Positions 31,765 to 43,366 of a DNA stretch of 62,174 nt are shown here, one piece after another. Within the stretch, counting starts at the first letter, position 1; each line of letters begins with the position of its first letter. The translations under genes were made by a program, and so were the position numbers. The notes beneath the pieces were generated by a model. That model searched no databases, had not been told where the DNA came from, and was given only the letters and a program-made list of their open reading frames with translations. This DNA is from Chara braunii (lineage: Eukaryota; Streptophyta; Charophyceae; Charales; Characeae), in the NCBI GenBank assembly GCA_003427395.1, contig BFEA01000473.1, positions 1,193,438-1,255,611 on the forward strand, written 5' to 3'.

Positions 31765-32860
31765 AGTGATGGCCACCAATCTTCCTCGTAAGTGAAACTT
31801 AGTCATTCCCAACTCAATATACCTTGCTAATAATTCACAATTATCCCTGAAGTGCCCTTCTTTTGTGCAAAAGAAGCATCCACTTCTGGTCTTATTCCCT
31901 GTGGCATTTTTCTTGTGATGCTAAGCTAAGGTTTCTGCCTAACTCCTTGCTCCTTCTGATGTATCAATGTCAGACAACCCCCCCCTCTTGGTTCCCTCCT
32001 GCTGAAGTAAGACCAAACATTCACTCTTTCCTTTTCTGACAACAACCCCTTTTCTCCTTGCTCTCCTGCATTTCCTTTGCCTCTCCTCTCCTTTGGGATG
32101 GATCCTCACACTCCATCCTTCTCTCTTTCTACCTCTTCCTCTTCCATTGTCTTATCATTTTTCATCTTTGACCCTTTTCTCACCCTTTCTCACTTCAACC
32201 CCCTTTTCTTTCATTCTCAACTGATTTTCTCACTTCAGTTTTCTTTGGCTCTTGGAGCCCCACTCACATACTGAGGTCTCCTTTTTATCAGTTTTTGCTT
32301 CCTCTTCTTGGCCATGGGTGAAAGCAGTTGTGAAGATCTCTTTGTCAAACACTTTGTCCTCTCAAGAGACCGACCTACTACCCTTGAGTACGACCTCTTC
32401 TCCCATGTAGACTTTGAGGTATTCTCCAACTTACGTTTGAAGTTAATGACGCAACGACTTCAGAGGTACTATGCGACACTATGGTAATAAGTTCATTTCA
32501 TTATCCTTTCATTCCTCTCTCTTTGAATTCTCACTCTTCTCCCACCCTTATACCAGAAGTGTTATAGCAACACCCCTATCATCAATCTCTACTCCTATTT
32601 TCACTCAATTACCTTGGTAGGCCCCATCATTCTCTTTTACTGATAACTGAATTCTCTCTAAAATCTTTCATCTTCTTCTTCATCTCATTTCACCCCTTTT
32701 CTCTCATTGATCATACATCATTTTCCCAATCTTTTAATTCTGACTTAATCTCCTCACCTTACGTGCTGACCTCTCTACATATCTTTCCTCCCTCATTATT
32801 CAATATCTCTCTTGCAGTTATCTTCTTCTAACGGAAACGTTTCTATTTTTGGTAGTTACG
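31765..32860 (-). pseudogene. Gag2-like remnant with intact zinc knuckle, element D
   Basis: On the - strand a knuckle CFFCTKEGHFRDNC (C-X2-C-X4-H-X4-C; 31,878-31,837) follows a Lys/Thr-rich stretch and ends a short tail KFHLRGRLVAIT. Upstream, nucleotide blocks at about 32,640-32,575 (CCTACCAAGGTAATTGAGTG) and 32,465 (CCTCTGAAGTCGTTGC) line up with 16,425-16,445 and 16,607-16,625 of the element A Gag2, so the two are homologous. The frame between is broken by many stops. The capsid-like block of Gag2 is not visible, which places the deletion joint of element D within or before this ORF. The likely ancestral role is nucleic-acid binding by the second Gag. Confidence 0.5.
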
Positions 32861-32933
32861 GTCCCTTTACGACCTTATTATCTAATGACCTTGCAATTTT
32901 CTGTCACTAATACAGGTCCTTTGTCCCTATCCG

Positions 32934-34210
32934 TCATTCGTACTCTCGTCGCAAGGCTTCCTGTCTCGTCCCTCCAAGTATGTTTGGGTCAATGGGGTTT
33001 CTAAACCTGTCATAAACATTTCCTTCAACATTGGTGCTTATTAGACCATTTGCTTCATCAGTCTTCCTAATATGGCAAAACCTCATTATGTGCCCTTCTT
33101 GGGCCCAATGCCTGCAGTCCGCACTCTTCCAACCCACTCTTCCTTTCACAAGTCCTTGACCACTTTCCATCCTGATGGCGTTCCAATTTCTATTATCATC
33201 TCCTTTATTGCCTTTGCTATCACTTCCTCTACCATTGCTTATGAGGCCCCTATTATCATGACCACCACTTCCTCGTCTACCATTATTTTAACCTCTTCCC
33301 CAATCTTGACCTTGATCGCGGTCATGGACCATTCGAGCTCGGTTTCTTGCCTTCCGCTGGGCCTTGGTCAACTTCCGAGGTCGAGGTTATTCTTCTATCT
33401 CAATCACGTTTTCACCTCTTTCTCCAACTCGGTTATCACATAGTTTTCTTCTCAGCTTTCGCAGGTCGGAGAGAACCTTGATTATCATCATTCGTTTTTT
33501 CTCCACTACTACCAGCTAGTCCATCCGACATCCCCTCTGAGACCTTTTGCTTGCCTTTTCTGTCCCTTTCTAGTTGTGCCATTCTCTCTTCCAATACTCT
33601 CACCTGTTTCTGTATACTGTCTAGTTCCCCTTGTGCTGACGCACCACCGATTATTCGATCGGGGTCTTCACAATGACGGCTGTCGATTTCGTGCTCGGGA
33701 AACCTCAAGCTCAACAAACTTTCCAGTTCACTCAAGGTTCGTGATCTCAGCATGAAATCGTATACTTCCTCGCTCAATCCCTCACATACGAACAAGTGGA
33801 ACATAGTCAACATCGCCCTCTCATCCCACTTCAGCTGCGGTAATCGCGGAAAAAGTTAGGCAAATTTTTCCCTTGAAACAACAAAGCTCTAAGGTCTGGA
33901 GGCATTGACTCGTCTACAGATTCGCGTGTCAATACTTTAGCGAGAGAACAATTCCTCCGAAGAAGGACCTTATCCAGACCACCATCTCCAGCCATGACCG
34001 CCACTGCTATCCTGTACAAATACTGCAAACGACGAAGCGTAAGGCCGTAAGCCGAAGATGATGTCCAATAAGCTCCTCTATTCCCACCTTAACAAGTCCA
34101 AAAGGATACAAGGGCATAAACTTTAGACATCCATTTGACGGAGCAATTATTCTCTGCACTGACCTTAAGGCGTGAATAGCGCAAAAAGATGTATGAAAAG
34201 ACACGTAAAT
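32934..34210 (-). pseudogene. Gag remnant (capsid, Gly/Asp/Asn-rich segment, decayed knuckle), element D
   Basis: From the right end, - strand frames give a capsid-like block (34,028-33,436). It contains LFQGKNLPNFFRDYR, LKWDERAMLTMFHLFVCEGL and the coiled LDSIQKQVRVLEERMAQLE. A Gly/Arg/Asn-rich stretch (about 33,400-33,180) and a knuckle-like CRHWAQEGHIMRFC (second Cys replaced by Trp; within 33,170-32,934) follow, then PIDPNILGGTRQEALR. The knuckle and GGTR block match Gag1 of A and B. The capsid part looks like a standard plant Gag and is not obviously the same as Gag1 of A. It is frameshifted and no pol follows. Confidence 0.6.
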
Positions 34211-34267
34211 AAAACCATAAGTCGTTAATCATGGATTAGAGGAAGTAATAACATTCATCTGCTTGCA

Positions 34268-36834
34268 TTGTCGTGACGAAAAAAGGTGTTTGACACTAAC
34301 TTATGAACTAAATGAGGTACTCATGTGTGAGTTGCCTTACCGGATCGAATGTCGTCGTGAACGGGAGAAGAGTATGACAATTAGAAATAATGAAGGGAGA
34401 CTCTTGTGCGGGTCGCCCTGTTAACACCAGACCAATCTCAGAAGGCAGTAGAAAACGCATGTATGGGTTGGACACTTGCCTTATGAAACTGGAACAATTG
34501 ACACAATCTGAGGGTGGCGGTACTTCTGTGTGTGCTACCTCACCATCTCGAGTAACTAGGATCTGCTTTATTGTGAAAAGTGAACTCATGAGATTTTTGT
34601 ACTAACTTCCTTTCTTATTACTACCTCAGAAGGATTCGGTCTTTGCACTTATTCTAGATGTAGTATGGGGTCTCGAGGGAGGGTCATCCTATTCACATGC
34701 TTGAATCTAAGGCCAGCTAACAACCTGCAGAGAGTAGGAAATCACATTGCTACTCTTTTTTTCCTATTCTACTTACCCTCAGACAGTCCGACCACCAAAC
34801 AGGTAATAGAGAAGCTTCTGTAGGAGTCACCTAATTACTAGTTTAGTGGATTGACTACTCATTACCCAAGGAAGTAGTAGGGAGGCTGCCTATTACCTAC
34901 TTGATTCTATATTAATTTACGAGGAGGGTACTCCTGTAGGAATACCCTAAACACTCGTCTTCTGCCCAAACTAATCCGGTCTCGGGTCGGTCTGCTTCGG
35001 AAGGACAACATGATACCCTTGTCAGGATTATCCTTAATGCTCTCATGAAGATGACCTTGTCACGTGATAGTAGGGAACTCTTACCGCTCTAGTGCGGGTC
35101 GCCTATTATTCACACAGACCGCTATTATCCTCTGGGAAGGGGTTGACATCCAAATCTTTCAGAAGGACACCTAAAGCAAGTAGTAGGGTGCTTCTGTAGG
35201 GGACTCAACTATTTGTTGAAGGAAGGATGCTCATGAGTGAGCTATCTTGCTACTCTCATTAGATCATATGTGTACATTGAGTGAGACTTAAAAAAGGATC
35301 AAATACTCATTAGTAACTTACTCGATTGTCTGATTGATCAACAAATTGTTTGGTATTGATCAAGGAGCAAGAGATTCATGTCTGTATCAATCTGCTTCTT
35401 GAGAACGTTAATACAAATAGAAGAAAAAGAAAGGAACAATGTTTCTGTTGGAGCAAGATCTCAAAGACCTGGAAAAGGAATGAAGAAAAGATGGTTAGGG
35501 CCGCGGAAGAAAGAAGGTTAAGAACCACTGCGTAGTTCATAGTTGGCCATGACTTTCAGATGGAAAGCCACAACGATGAATGAGTTATACCTTATCTACA
35601 TGAGCGCCAAATGGTGCGCTTATCTCCAAGAGAAAAAAAAATGGAAGGACTAAGAGTAGGGGAAATATGAGTTTCCTTAACACGACTTTGGACAGAGGCA
35701 TGAGACCCCTTGAGTGAAAGGAGAGAGTGACAATTTGTGAGAGTAAAGTTAGGGATTATACCTGGGATGTTGATCCCAGAGCTCATTACCCATGTCTAAG
35801 GGCTCGACCCTTAGATATCAATATGTGGGAAATCGATTGGGGTGGTCAAATCTTTGTTGACCTGTGTGTGTAGGTCCCTGTTTATCTACCGCATTTTCAA
35901 GGAAGAGGTTCTACAAGAAAGGACCGAAATTTATGTTATCTCTCGATAACAGGTCGGTTGTTACCGATTCAATTTTTTCCCCTTTGACTTGATACCCACC
36001 TCTAAAGTCAAACCCTGTGGTCAGTAAAACTGTCACATGTGGTCATTGCCTAATTGGTCCTAATCACTCTCAAGGATCCTTTGAAGAATTCTGAGGGGGT
36101 TGGGCTTACGTCTCAGGAAAGATACAGTTGTCATACATGGTTTGGGAAGTGAGGGACAAGGTCAATGGTTGATGCTTGACGCCGTTAGTACATGGCATGT
36201 AAACGTTTTTTGCATTATTGTGTGCAGGTCTGTTTTGTGCATGATTTTACATAGAACTGGACCTAATCTGTTGAAGAGTCTCGGACACACGGCACTTGTA
36301 AAAGTGGGAAGGGTTCTTGGCGGTAATAACCTTCATCCTTATTATTGTCTTGTACAACTTCTAAACTTCCTGATATTCAGATAAGTCATAGTCTGATAAG
36401 AAAGATAGGACGCTCTTTGGTAGAAAGATGGTTTGAAGAATAATTCATTACGCAGTAGAGGAATAGACTGCCTTTGAAAAGTTCGACCTCAATATTCAAC
36501 GGGTCAGTTCTAGGCGTCTTACCTCGCATACCTCATTTTATGCTTACAGCGATTGAGGAAACGCCCTCGACCAACCTACCTTTACAAAGGCATGTAAAAG
36601 CCTTCGCATGTGGGCCGGTAGCTCAGTAGGGATACGCTTATCTGAGGGTGGTGACAGCCCCTCGGGTAGAGGTAAGTTGTACCTCGTGGCTCCCCGACCT
36701 GTCGTGGAGTGTCGTGAGAGGTATAGCCGGCGCGCACGGTCGGAGTGGTGAGTTGTTGTTTTTCAAGAATAAATCCTGTGTGACATAACCGTGAGGTTCA
36801 GCGCTCCCAGCGGGGTGCGGCACCTCCGCGCGCG
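34268..36834 (+). mobile_element. LTR 2, 3' part
   Basis: Continues LTR 1 homology from about 1780 to its 3' end. It contains the tail of the 91-bp array, the TGTN hairpins, the TATA-like box (36,591-36,600), the splice-donor hairpin (36,669-36,685) and the terminal GCGCGACA (36,827-36,834). No PBS follows; the next base belongs to the pol region of element B on the other strand. That is what a 3' LTR inserted in B, or a self-integration joint, would give. Confidence 0.85.
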
Positions 36835-37125
36835 ACACCGGTTCGTCTGTCAACTTGTAGCTTTCTGCCAAAGTCAGTTTTGTCATTCATTCTCTATTCC
36901 TTTCTCCCCATGGGTCTTCTTCAACGAAAGGTTTGAACATCAACCCTTCAATTTTTACAAAAGTTGTTGGCGCAAACCAAATGGGCTTTCCTCTTCTCAC
37001 TTCCTTGTCATTGATACTAAGTTTTCATAAGTTTACATGAAGTTGCATATCGTCTTCATCCAATAATTCATTTACTTGTGACGTTTCCTCCTTAGCATCT
37101 CCAAACTTCTCTCATTCTATCTTGC
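36835..37125 (-). pseudogene. Truncated post-RNase H spacer, element B
   Basis: The - strand reads MTKLTLAESYKLTDEPV, matching 13,022-13,073 of A, and then stops abruptly at the end of the + LTR (36,834). Integrase and the 3' LTR of element B are therefore missing on this side. Confidence 0.7.
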
Positions 37126-37563
37126 TTAACCCATCAACTTTGTTCTCGTTTCTCGGGATATGTTCCAACTGAAAATCGAACATCTAGATGTTTGTGAATC
37201 ATCTGACGATTCTCGGATACGTGGGTGAAAAATTATTGAGGGATACATAAGAGCAGTCGGATCTATCCTCATGACAAATCTTCTCCCGTAGAGGTAGTGT
37301 CTACAGATATGTAGGAAGTGTAGTACGGCCAATGCCTCCTTTTTGAATTGAGAATAGTTTCGCTCGGTAGTATTAAGAATTCGACTCTCAAAACGCAAAG
37401 GCCTTTCTTTTCCTTTAAGATCTATCTGTATCAGAACTCCTCCTAAGACAGTGGGTACGGTATCAGTCTCTATGATGAAGGGTCGCTCTATAGCGGCTTC
37501 ATAGTCTGGGACCCAGAGCACAAAACCTCCTTCCTCAAATTCATTCTTCAAACTTTTCACCAA
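37126..37563 (-). pseudogene. RNase H, element B
   Basis: A 145-residue frame with PFIIETDTVPTVLGGVLIQI, FESRILNTTERNYSQFKKEA and RHYLYGRRFVMRIDPTAL. It matches A at 12,347-12,727 and keeps the acidic ETD that A has lost. A frameshift follows after SIIFHP; the continuation (TNI, TAG, then MFDFQLEHIP) shows a stop at the codon where A has TGA. It removes the RNA strand during cDNA synthesis in a working element. Confidence 0.75.
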
Positions 37564-37659
37564 TTGTTAATACTTCTCTCCCAATTCTCATTCCTGATTT
37601 TTCCTTACCAACTTCCTTACATGCTCAGTCTTAGCAGCAAACCTCTTAATGAATATTAT

Positions 37660-38475
37660 TCAGAATCTGCATGTTCCAAGGAAACATCTCACTTTGCTGA
37701 TGTTCCTGAACGGCGTAGGCCGCTTAAGGCTTTTATTCATTTGCCTGGTGTTTGGACGACGACCTTGCTCATTGCATACAAACCTCAAAATAGTGACCTC
37801 TCTCATGTAGTGCCTGGACTTAGCTCCGCTCGCCGTGAGATTACATTCTTGTAACAGATCAAACAATTTTTTGAGATCATTGACATGATCTCAAACAAAC
37901 TTCCTTATGCTCGGTGCAATTTCTTGTTCATCTTTCATCATTGGGCCTTTTACTGCAAGATCATCGATATAGGGTTCAGTAATCTGCGGACTGATCGACT
38001 GCATAACCCTAACCATGCTTCGTTGTACCATGGCTACCACATTCGTCCATCCTTGGGACGCCACGTTCATGTGGATTAGTCCTCTTGGAGTGTGCATTGC
38101 AGTTATCGATTTATCGACCGAATAAACTGGAAACTGGTTGTAACCAGAGTACAAGTCTATGAGCGAGATAATAGATCTTTTTGCACATGCTTAAGAGAGT
38201 TGATCAGCGTTGGGGAACCCTTCAGCATCCCTAACCGTCATAGCATTGAACCTTTGAAAATTTTGCGTCCACCTGAGTACCCCATTTGGCTTAATGAAGC
38301 AGAACCACGGTGAGGCATAAGGTCCGATTGAAAAACCTAGTACGTGAATGTCAATCTTTCCATCAAGATATTCTACCACCCTTCTCTGATAATCGGGATT
38401 TAGGTATCTGACACCTCTAGTATTCCAAGGTTGGTGCGGAACTGTGTGGATCCTGATCATGCCTACCTTATCCAC
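37660..38475 (-). pseudogene. Reverse transcriptase, element B
   Basis: Three frames together cover the RT. 38,475-38,191 has KVGMIRIHTVPHQPWNTRG to CFIKPNGVLRW. 38,154-37,891 has YSGYNQF, MNVASQGWTN and EPYIDDLAVKG with the YIDD box. 37,866-37,660 has the thumb and tether with GAKSRH and RRPNTRQMNK. Two frameshifts separate them. The upstream bases read LIDLYSGY, so the first catalytic Asp is present. The N-terminal part of RT corresponding to A 11,205-11,430 is absent because of the deletion at about 38,480. Confidence 0.8.
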
Positions 38476-38917
38476 ATCCTCTTCTTCTTCGACATTTCCC
38501 CAGTCTTCTTCTTTCCTTCCTTAATATCATGCTTTCGTTTCTTAGCCCTCTGTTCAGTGTGTTTGTCCTCTTCTCCCCTAAGTAATTCATCCTGATCCTC
38601 CTCCTCTTCCTCTATATCAATAAAAACTTCCCTTTGAGGTGGTACATAAGCCTGGGTTGGTTCCTTGGGCGCATTACTTCCCTTAGGTTTTCATGAGTAT
38701 GAGGGACAAAGTTTCTAAGAGCTTAGTAGGCTGCTTCTGACCCAGTAGCCAGAGTGGCTCTCAGAACTCTGGGGTTAGGGATTCTCAGTTCATCGTCCTC
38801 TTTCCCCTGACTCATGGTGAACACATGCGGAATTCTCATTTCTAGATCCTTCACCTCCTCACAAATACTAGTCATTCTTGTATTTAATCTACCTATCTTA
38901 TCTATCCTGTCCTCCAT
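38476..38917 (-). pseudogene. Gag-Pol linker of element B, fused by deletion to RT
   Basis: The coiled segment MEDRIDKIGRLNTRMTSICE matches A 9788-9850. It is followed by an acidic and a Lys-rich block (equivalent to A 10,090-10,220), after which the sequence jumps straight to DVDKVGMIRIH (A 11,435). Protease and the first third of RT, about 1.2 kb, are missing. Confidence 0.7.
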
Positions 38918-39058
38918 CCTTCCTAAGGTTTCTTTCGCTGAATCTCTGCTTACAACGTCTTCTTCTGGCCCAATCTCAATCAGTGGGGTATCATTTTCTT
39001 CCTCACTTATCTTTACTCCCTTCCTTATTTGGTCACTCAGCTCATCAATTTCCTCTAC

Positions 39059-39830
39059 TCAAACAAACGGGTCTTCTTTCTTTTGCCATATACGAAACAT
39101 GGTTGTGGCACCGAGTTCGAGCCTCGCAATCCTGATTGCTTCCTTCCTTGTGCCTCCGAGGATGTTTGGGTCAATCGGTTTCCTCGTTTTTTCGAATACA
39201 TCCCCATCGATGCTTGACGTGATCAATCCGTCTTGTTCATCCATCTTTCTAACATGACACATCTTCATAGTATGCCCTTTTATCGTACAATGCATACATA
39301 TGCACTCACTATAATCTATCCATCCTCTCCCGGTCCCTTGACCGCTCCATTGCCCATCACTCCTACCGAACCCCCTACCATATTTCTGGTTATAGCCTTG
39401 ACCATAGCCTTGACCCATAACCTTGACCATAACCTTGATTGTATCCTTGCCCGATCTGATTAAAGATCACCTGACTGAAGTTTCCAGATCGAGCACCTCC
39501 TTGATTACCCCAACTTCCTCCTTGTCTGTTACTTCCTCTTCCTCTGAATCCTCTTCCTCCTTGACCAGTTCCACGTCCTCCATTTCTACCCTTACTATGT
39601 CCCTGTCCATATGCTTGCTCATGAAACTGATTTTGACCTTGGTTGCCTTGCGGCGACAGAGCGTGCTGTGGTTGACCTCCATCTGTTCCTTAACCTTGTG
39701 ATTGTCCTGCCCCAGCTTCCTGTACTTGGGGCAAGTTTGGGTACATCCCAACCTGACCGAAACTCGGCCATTGATTCCCAGGGTAGTACCCAGGCCATGC
39801 CCCCATAGGAGTCACTACTGGCCAAAGCCT
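39059..39830 (-). pseudogene. Gag1 Gly/Gln/Tyr-rich segment and intact zinc knuckle, element B
   Basis: The frame 39,430-39,059 starts in GQGYGQGYNQKYGRGFGRSD and has an intact knuckle CMHCTIKGHTMKMC (C-X2-C-X4-H-X4-C; 39,298-39,257), then KPIDPNILGGTRKEAIRIA. Upstream (39,751-39,431) a Gln/Gly/Arg-rich stretch lies in another frame. This is the same low-complexity, FUS-like composition as A and the best-preserved knuckle of Gag1 in the window. It would bind the genomic RNA. Confidence 0.7.
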
Positions 39831-40057
39831 AAATTGAGATGACGGGGTGGGTGCTCCTGGAACACTTGGTACCGCAGCTCGCTGCGAGCATTGTCCCTTT
39901 CTTGCTCGTTGCTTCTTCGATGCCTGGTTGTGGTTTTGCTTTAAAGTTTTCTTAGACTGTACTCCGGGCTCAATTTTTTTCTCTCCCATATTTCCTTCAC
40001 CTTCCCCTTCATATCTCCTTTTGTTCGTGTTGCTTGTCCGACTGCCATTACTTTTCC

Positions 40058-40760
40058 TTACTTTACTTTATCCTTCAATTCTTTCAGTTGTGTTACCATA
40101 TTGCTTAGTACCCCTCTGAGGGCAGAGTCTGCCCCTTGGATGACATCTATCTCTTTCCTTTTCTTCGTTTCTATCTTTACTTGATAATGAAACACCTGGT
40201 CTAAGTTTCCAGATGTTAAATTTTTGTTTATTGTTTCCCATGACGTCTTTCGTCCTCGTGCACCTCCCCGAGTCAATTTCATAGTCTCATAGCCCAAAAA
40301 AAATTCCAAAAAGATAACACACTGCATCTCCTCTGAAAGTCACGGAACTCGCTCCTATTGTAGTGAAGTCATTCTTGTTGATGCTGTGAAGCTGGTCGAT
40401 TGTCAGTAACCTATTCCCCAACTTGTACTTTCTTTGCATTTCCTTCTTGAAACTGTTTCATTCTCCCTGGGCATCAGCCACAATCTTTTCGATCTCGAGG
40501 CGAAACTCCCACCACACGTATTTAAACAGTTGGACGAATTTTTCCGTCAGTGTTAGTCGATGGACAAATTTTTCCGTCGGTGTTAGTCGATTGAAGACTT
40601 GCTCCAGCAATTCAAACCAGTGCGATACTCGTTTTCCTTTGAAGGGAAAAATATCTATCCTGGGCAGCTGAGACCTCTTGACATTTTTATTATCCAGTAA
40701 TCACGTGATCTCAACCGCGGTTATGGACCCTTGTCTTGCTGTCTCATTCTCACAATTTCT
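40058..40760 (-). pseudogene. Gag1 capsid-like region, element B
   Basis: Starts near 40,760. The clear part, 40,327-40,058, reads MQCVIFLEFFLGYETMKL, GRKTSWETINKNLTSGNLDQ and a Lys-rich end, matching A 8419-8700. The preceding 400 bases align at nucleotide level with A 7990-8420 (for example TACTTTCTTTGCATTTCCTT is the complement of the QRKYK stretch) but contain frameshifts and a small duplication: ACAAATTTTTCCGTCGGTGT at about 40,563 repeats a nearly identical phrase at about 40,534. Confidence 0.6.
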
Positions 40761-41149
40761 AGTAAATCTGTTTTGCACATGCAAAAACGACGAATTTTTA
40801 GATTATTCTCAACTGCCTTACTTTTTACCTTTTTAGGTCTTTTCCTTTCTCCATGATATCATCCAAGATTCTTTTTACCTACAGTTCTAGCTTTCTCTTC
40901 ATGACTTCTCATCTTCCCCTCTCTTTTAACACAAACTGACACCCACTAGCTTTGCTGTTACGTGCTTTTTAATTAATACCCCTACTATGATCAAACATCA
41001 GAGCCGACTTTCTCCGTCATTTAGATCAAAACGAGATTGACTCGAGACATCTTTTCGGATTTCTTTACCATTCTACCCTTCCAATCTCTTCAGCTGACAT
41101 TCAATCTATCGTCCATGAGTCATACATAATTCGAAATATTATAGGGATA

Positions 41150-41860
41150 CCGCCAATGCATGCCTTGACTTTTAGTTCCGCCTCAAGTCGTTCTTAATAC
41201 GTCTGCCTTGGCTCCATGAAATGGACACGGACATAAGCATTTACCGTAGATAGGATTTCCTCGAAGTCCCTGTTAGCCAACTCTAGTCCCATTTTCAAAT
41301 ATAGGCAATAAAGAGTCTGAGGTGTGAAAAATTCACATCCTCTCTGCAACGCCGCTAGGCTGCCAAGGCTGCTTGCTCCACATTTACGTGTCCTTTGAAA
41401 ACTTCATCAATGATGAAGTCCGGAAGAGTGGCTACTATATAGTCGGTAGGATACATAAAATCTGATGTCCACCTCACTTCTATGATTAGTGTGATTGGTC
41501 GGAATTCCCCCAAGCTTGTCTCTCTGATTTTGTCCTCAAAGACTGTCCCGACTATTAAGATATATCGTGATAGGGGTTGACTATGTCCTATTGCCAAGAT
41601 TACCTTGTGCATCCTCCATAGATGCGACGAAAGATACAAGGTTGCTCGTACTATTATACATTCCATATCTCACGTATGCCCAATTTCTACCTATACAAAC
41701 GCTCTGGGTCCGATCGACGTGCCCCACCATGCGGTGATTTCTTCTTCCCTTTCACTTAGGCCTCGAGGTAGTGACATCTTCAACCCCTGTCGAGTACGAA
41801 GGGGTATCTCAACCCCAAATCCCTATTTGGCGTACGACATTTTAGGCGATCTCCGGTGGC
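41150..41860 (-). pseudogene. Gag1 repeated domain, copy II, element B
   Basis: The counterpart of A 6861-7607. The readable piece (41,666-41,355) ends with FMYPTDYIVATLPDFIIDEV, FKGHVNVEQAALAA; the rest (41,350-41,150) continues frameshifted with homology to the GYECFTPKVFYCL and DAYVCVHRME blocks. It is preceded by the acceptor-like GCACCGCTCAG at 41,861. Confidence 0.55.
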
Positions 41861-42299
41861 CTGAGCGGTGCAAAGAAAGAGACAAAAAAAACATACAATG
41901 CTTATGCGTAAGTCCTATTTAGTAGCGATATATTTTTTCCCATTCTAGTTAATAATTATCTATTTTCTTTCTTAATCTTACTCGAGATATGAACGTTTTT
42001 AACCAAAGGCTTCCTATCTCTTTATGTCATACCCTTTTCTCCTTTTAGTACACTCATTCATTACTTCTTTCTCCTCTAGCAACTTTGACAAACAAATGTC
42101 TTCCTTCAGCCTCCTCATCTTCCCCTTTTTGCTCCTTATGCTCTCTTATCATCTCAGCACCCTTCCCTATCATTCTTAGAATACAAACCCTCTCTCTTCT
42201 TCTTTCATTTCACTTACCGATACCCAGTTTCCAGACCAGAAGTTATAGACCAAGCCAAACATGACGGAAATACCATCCACGCAGATTCTCGTGCATACT

Positions 42300-42988
42300 T
42301 CCTCCTTCAACTTTTTCCAATACCCAAATCTTTCCTCCATAAGGTAAGTTCATGCATATGCGTCTACGATGGACAAAATGTCGCTAAAATGATTTTCAGC
42401 TAGCTCGGGGCCCATCTCTAGGTATAAGCAGTAGATCATATGAGGGGTGGAAAAGTCGTATCCTCTATTAGGTACTCTCATTGCGGCTTCAACGGCCAGC
42501 TTTACTCTTGCTTGACCATTAAACGCCTCATTGATAATGAAATCAGGGAGTGTGGTTCTAATGTAGCGGATCGAAAGATCAAAATCTTCGGCCAGACGCA
42601 TTTTGACTTCTTTTATAACTTTTTCTGCTTCTTGTCACCGACCCTTTTGGCTCCAGACGTTGAGTGCCGTGTCTGCCATCCCTGTAAGTTGTAGTAGATG
42701 TTATTTCCCTTCTTGACTGAGATCCATTTCATGACCATGTCAGAGACGGATAGACAGGTAGAGGATAACTCTCACACTACTGCATTCTTCTACCGTATTC
42801 CAACTCGTCTCTACCTACATAAATGTCTCATTTGCCAACGAGTTGCCCCACCATGACTCACAAAGTTCCGCTCTGCCTCTCCCCTTTGGCAACGTCATTT
42901 CTAGCTCATCACTGTTCCTAACTGGTGCCTCGACCCTGGAAACCTGCGTAAGGCATCTTGATTGAATTCGGGCGACCTCTTTAGTGAC
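42300..42988 (-). pseudogene. Gag1 repeated domain, copy I, element B
   Basis: The counterpart of A 5878-6716. Part 1 (SRVEAPVRNSDELEMTLPKG, then SWWGNSLANETFM, 42,950-42,815) ends at a TAG. Part 2 (42,601-42,350) has IRTTLPDFIINEAFNGQARV and YDFSTPHMIYCLYLEMGPEL. The exon-like start is at 42,988, after TTTTTGTATAAACAG. It is better conserved relative to A copy I than to copy II of the same element. Confidence 0.6.
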
Positions 42989-43366
42989 CTGTTTATACAA
43001 AAAGCAAGACAGGAACAACCATTTAATGTACTGATTTTTGTTATCCCTATTAAGGAGTAACCTGACTCACGCTGATACCTGTTATTAATCAAAAATATTT
43101 ATCAACACTAGATTTGCTCCTGTATTCTTAGGTATATCCCTCGACTCCTTAGTTCATGGCTGATATTTTTTGCTTATTTGACCGATAAGTCTAGTACGAG
43201 ATAGGCAAGGGCCATGAAGGTCTGAATCGCACGTTATCACTTCTCCTCAGTCTGGATTCCTTTTCCTTTACCAACTCTGATGGATATCTTCAAACATAGT
43301 CCTTAATAAGAATGGGGGAAAGTTATGGTTTTATCGTGACCTATTTCATCCCTTTCGAAGCGTTCC

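Larger units (their letters stand above)
26138..34267 (-). mobile_element. Element D: 8.1-kb insertion inside LTR 2
   Basis: The insertion is delimited by homology: LTR 1 is continuous across it. It is flanked by TTGTC on both sides (26,133-26,137 and 34,268-34,272), begins TG and ends CA, the hallmarks of integrase-mediated insertion. Read on the - strand it holds gag remnants (34,210-32,934), a Gag2-like tail with zinc knuckle (to about 31,765), the family 3' non-coding region, microsatellites and three 450-bp repeats. I find no RT, integrase or long terminal repeats inside. It is therefore a non-autonomous or defective relative of element A that needed outside enzymes. Confidence 0.75.
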
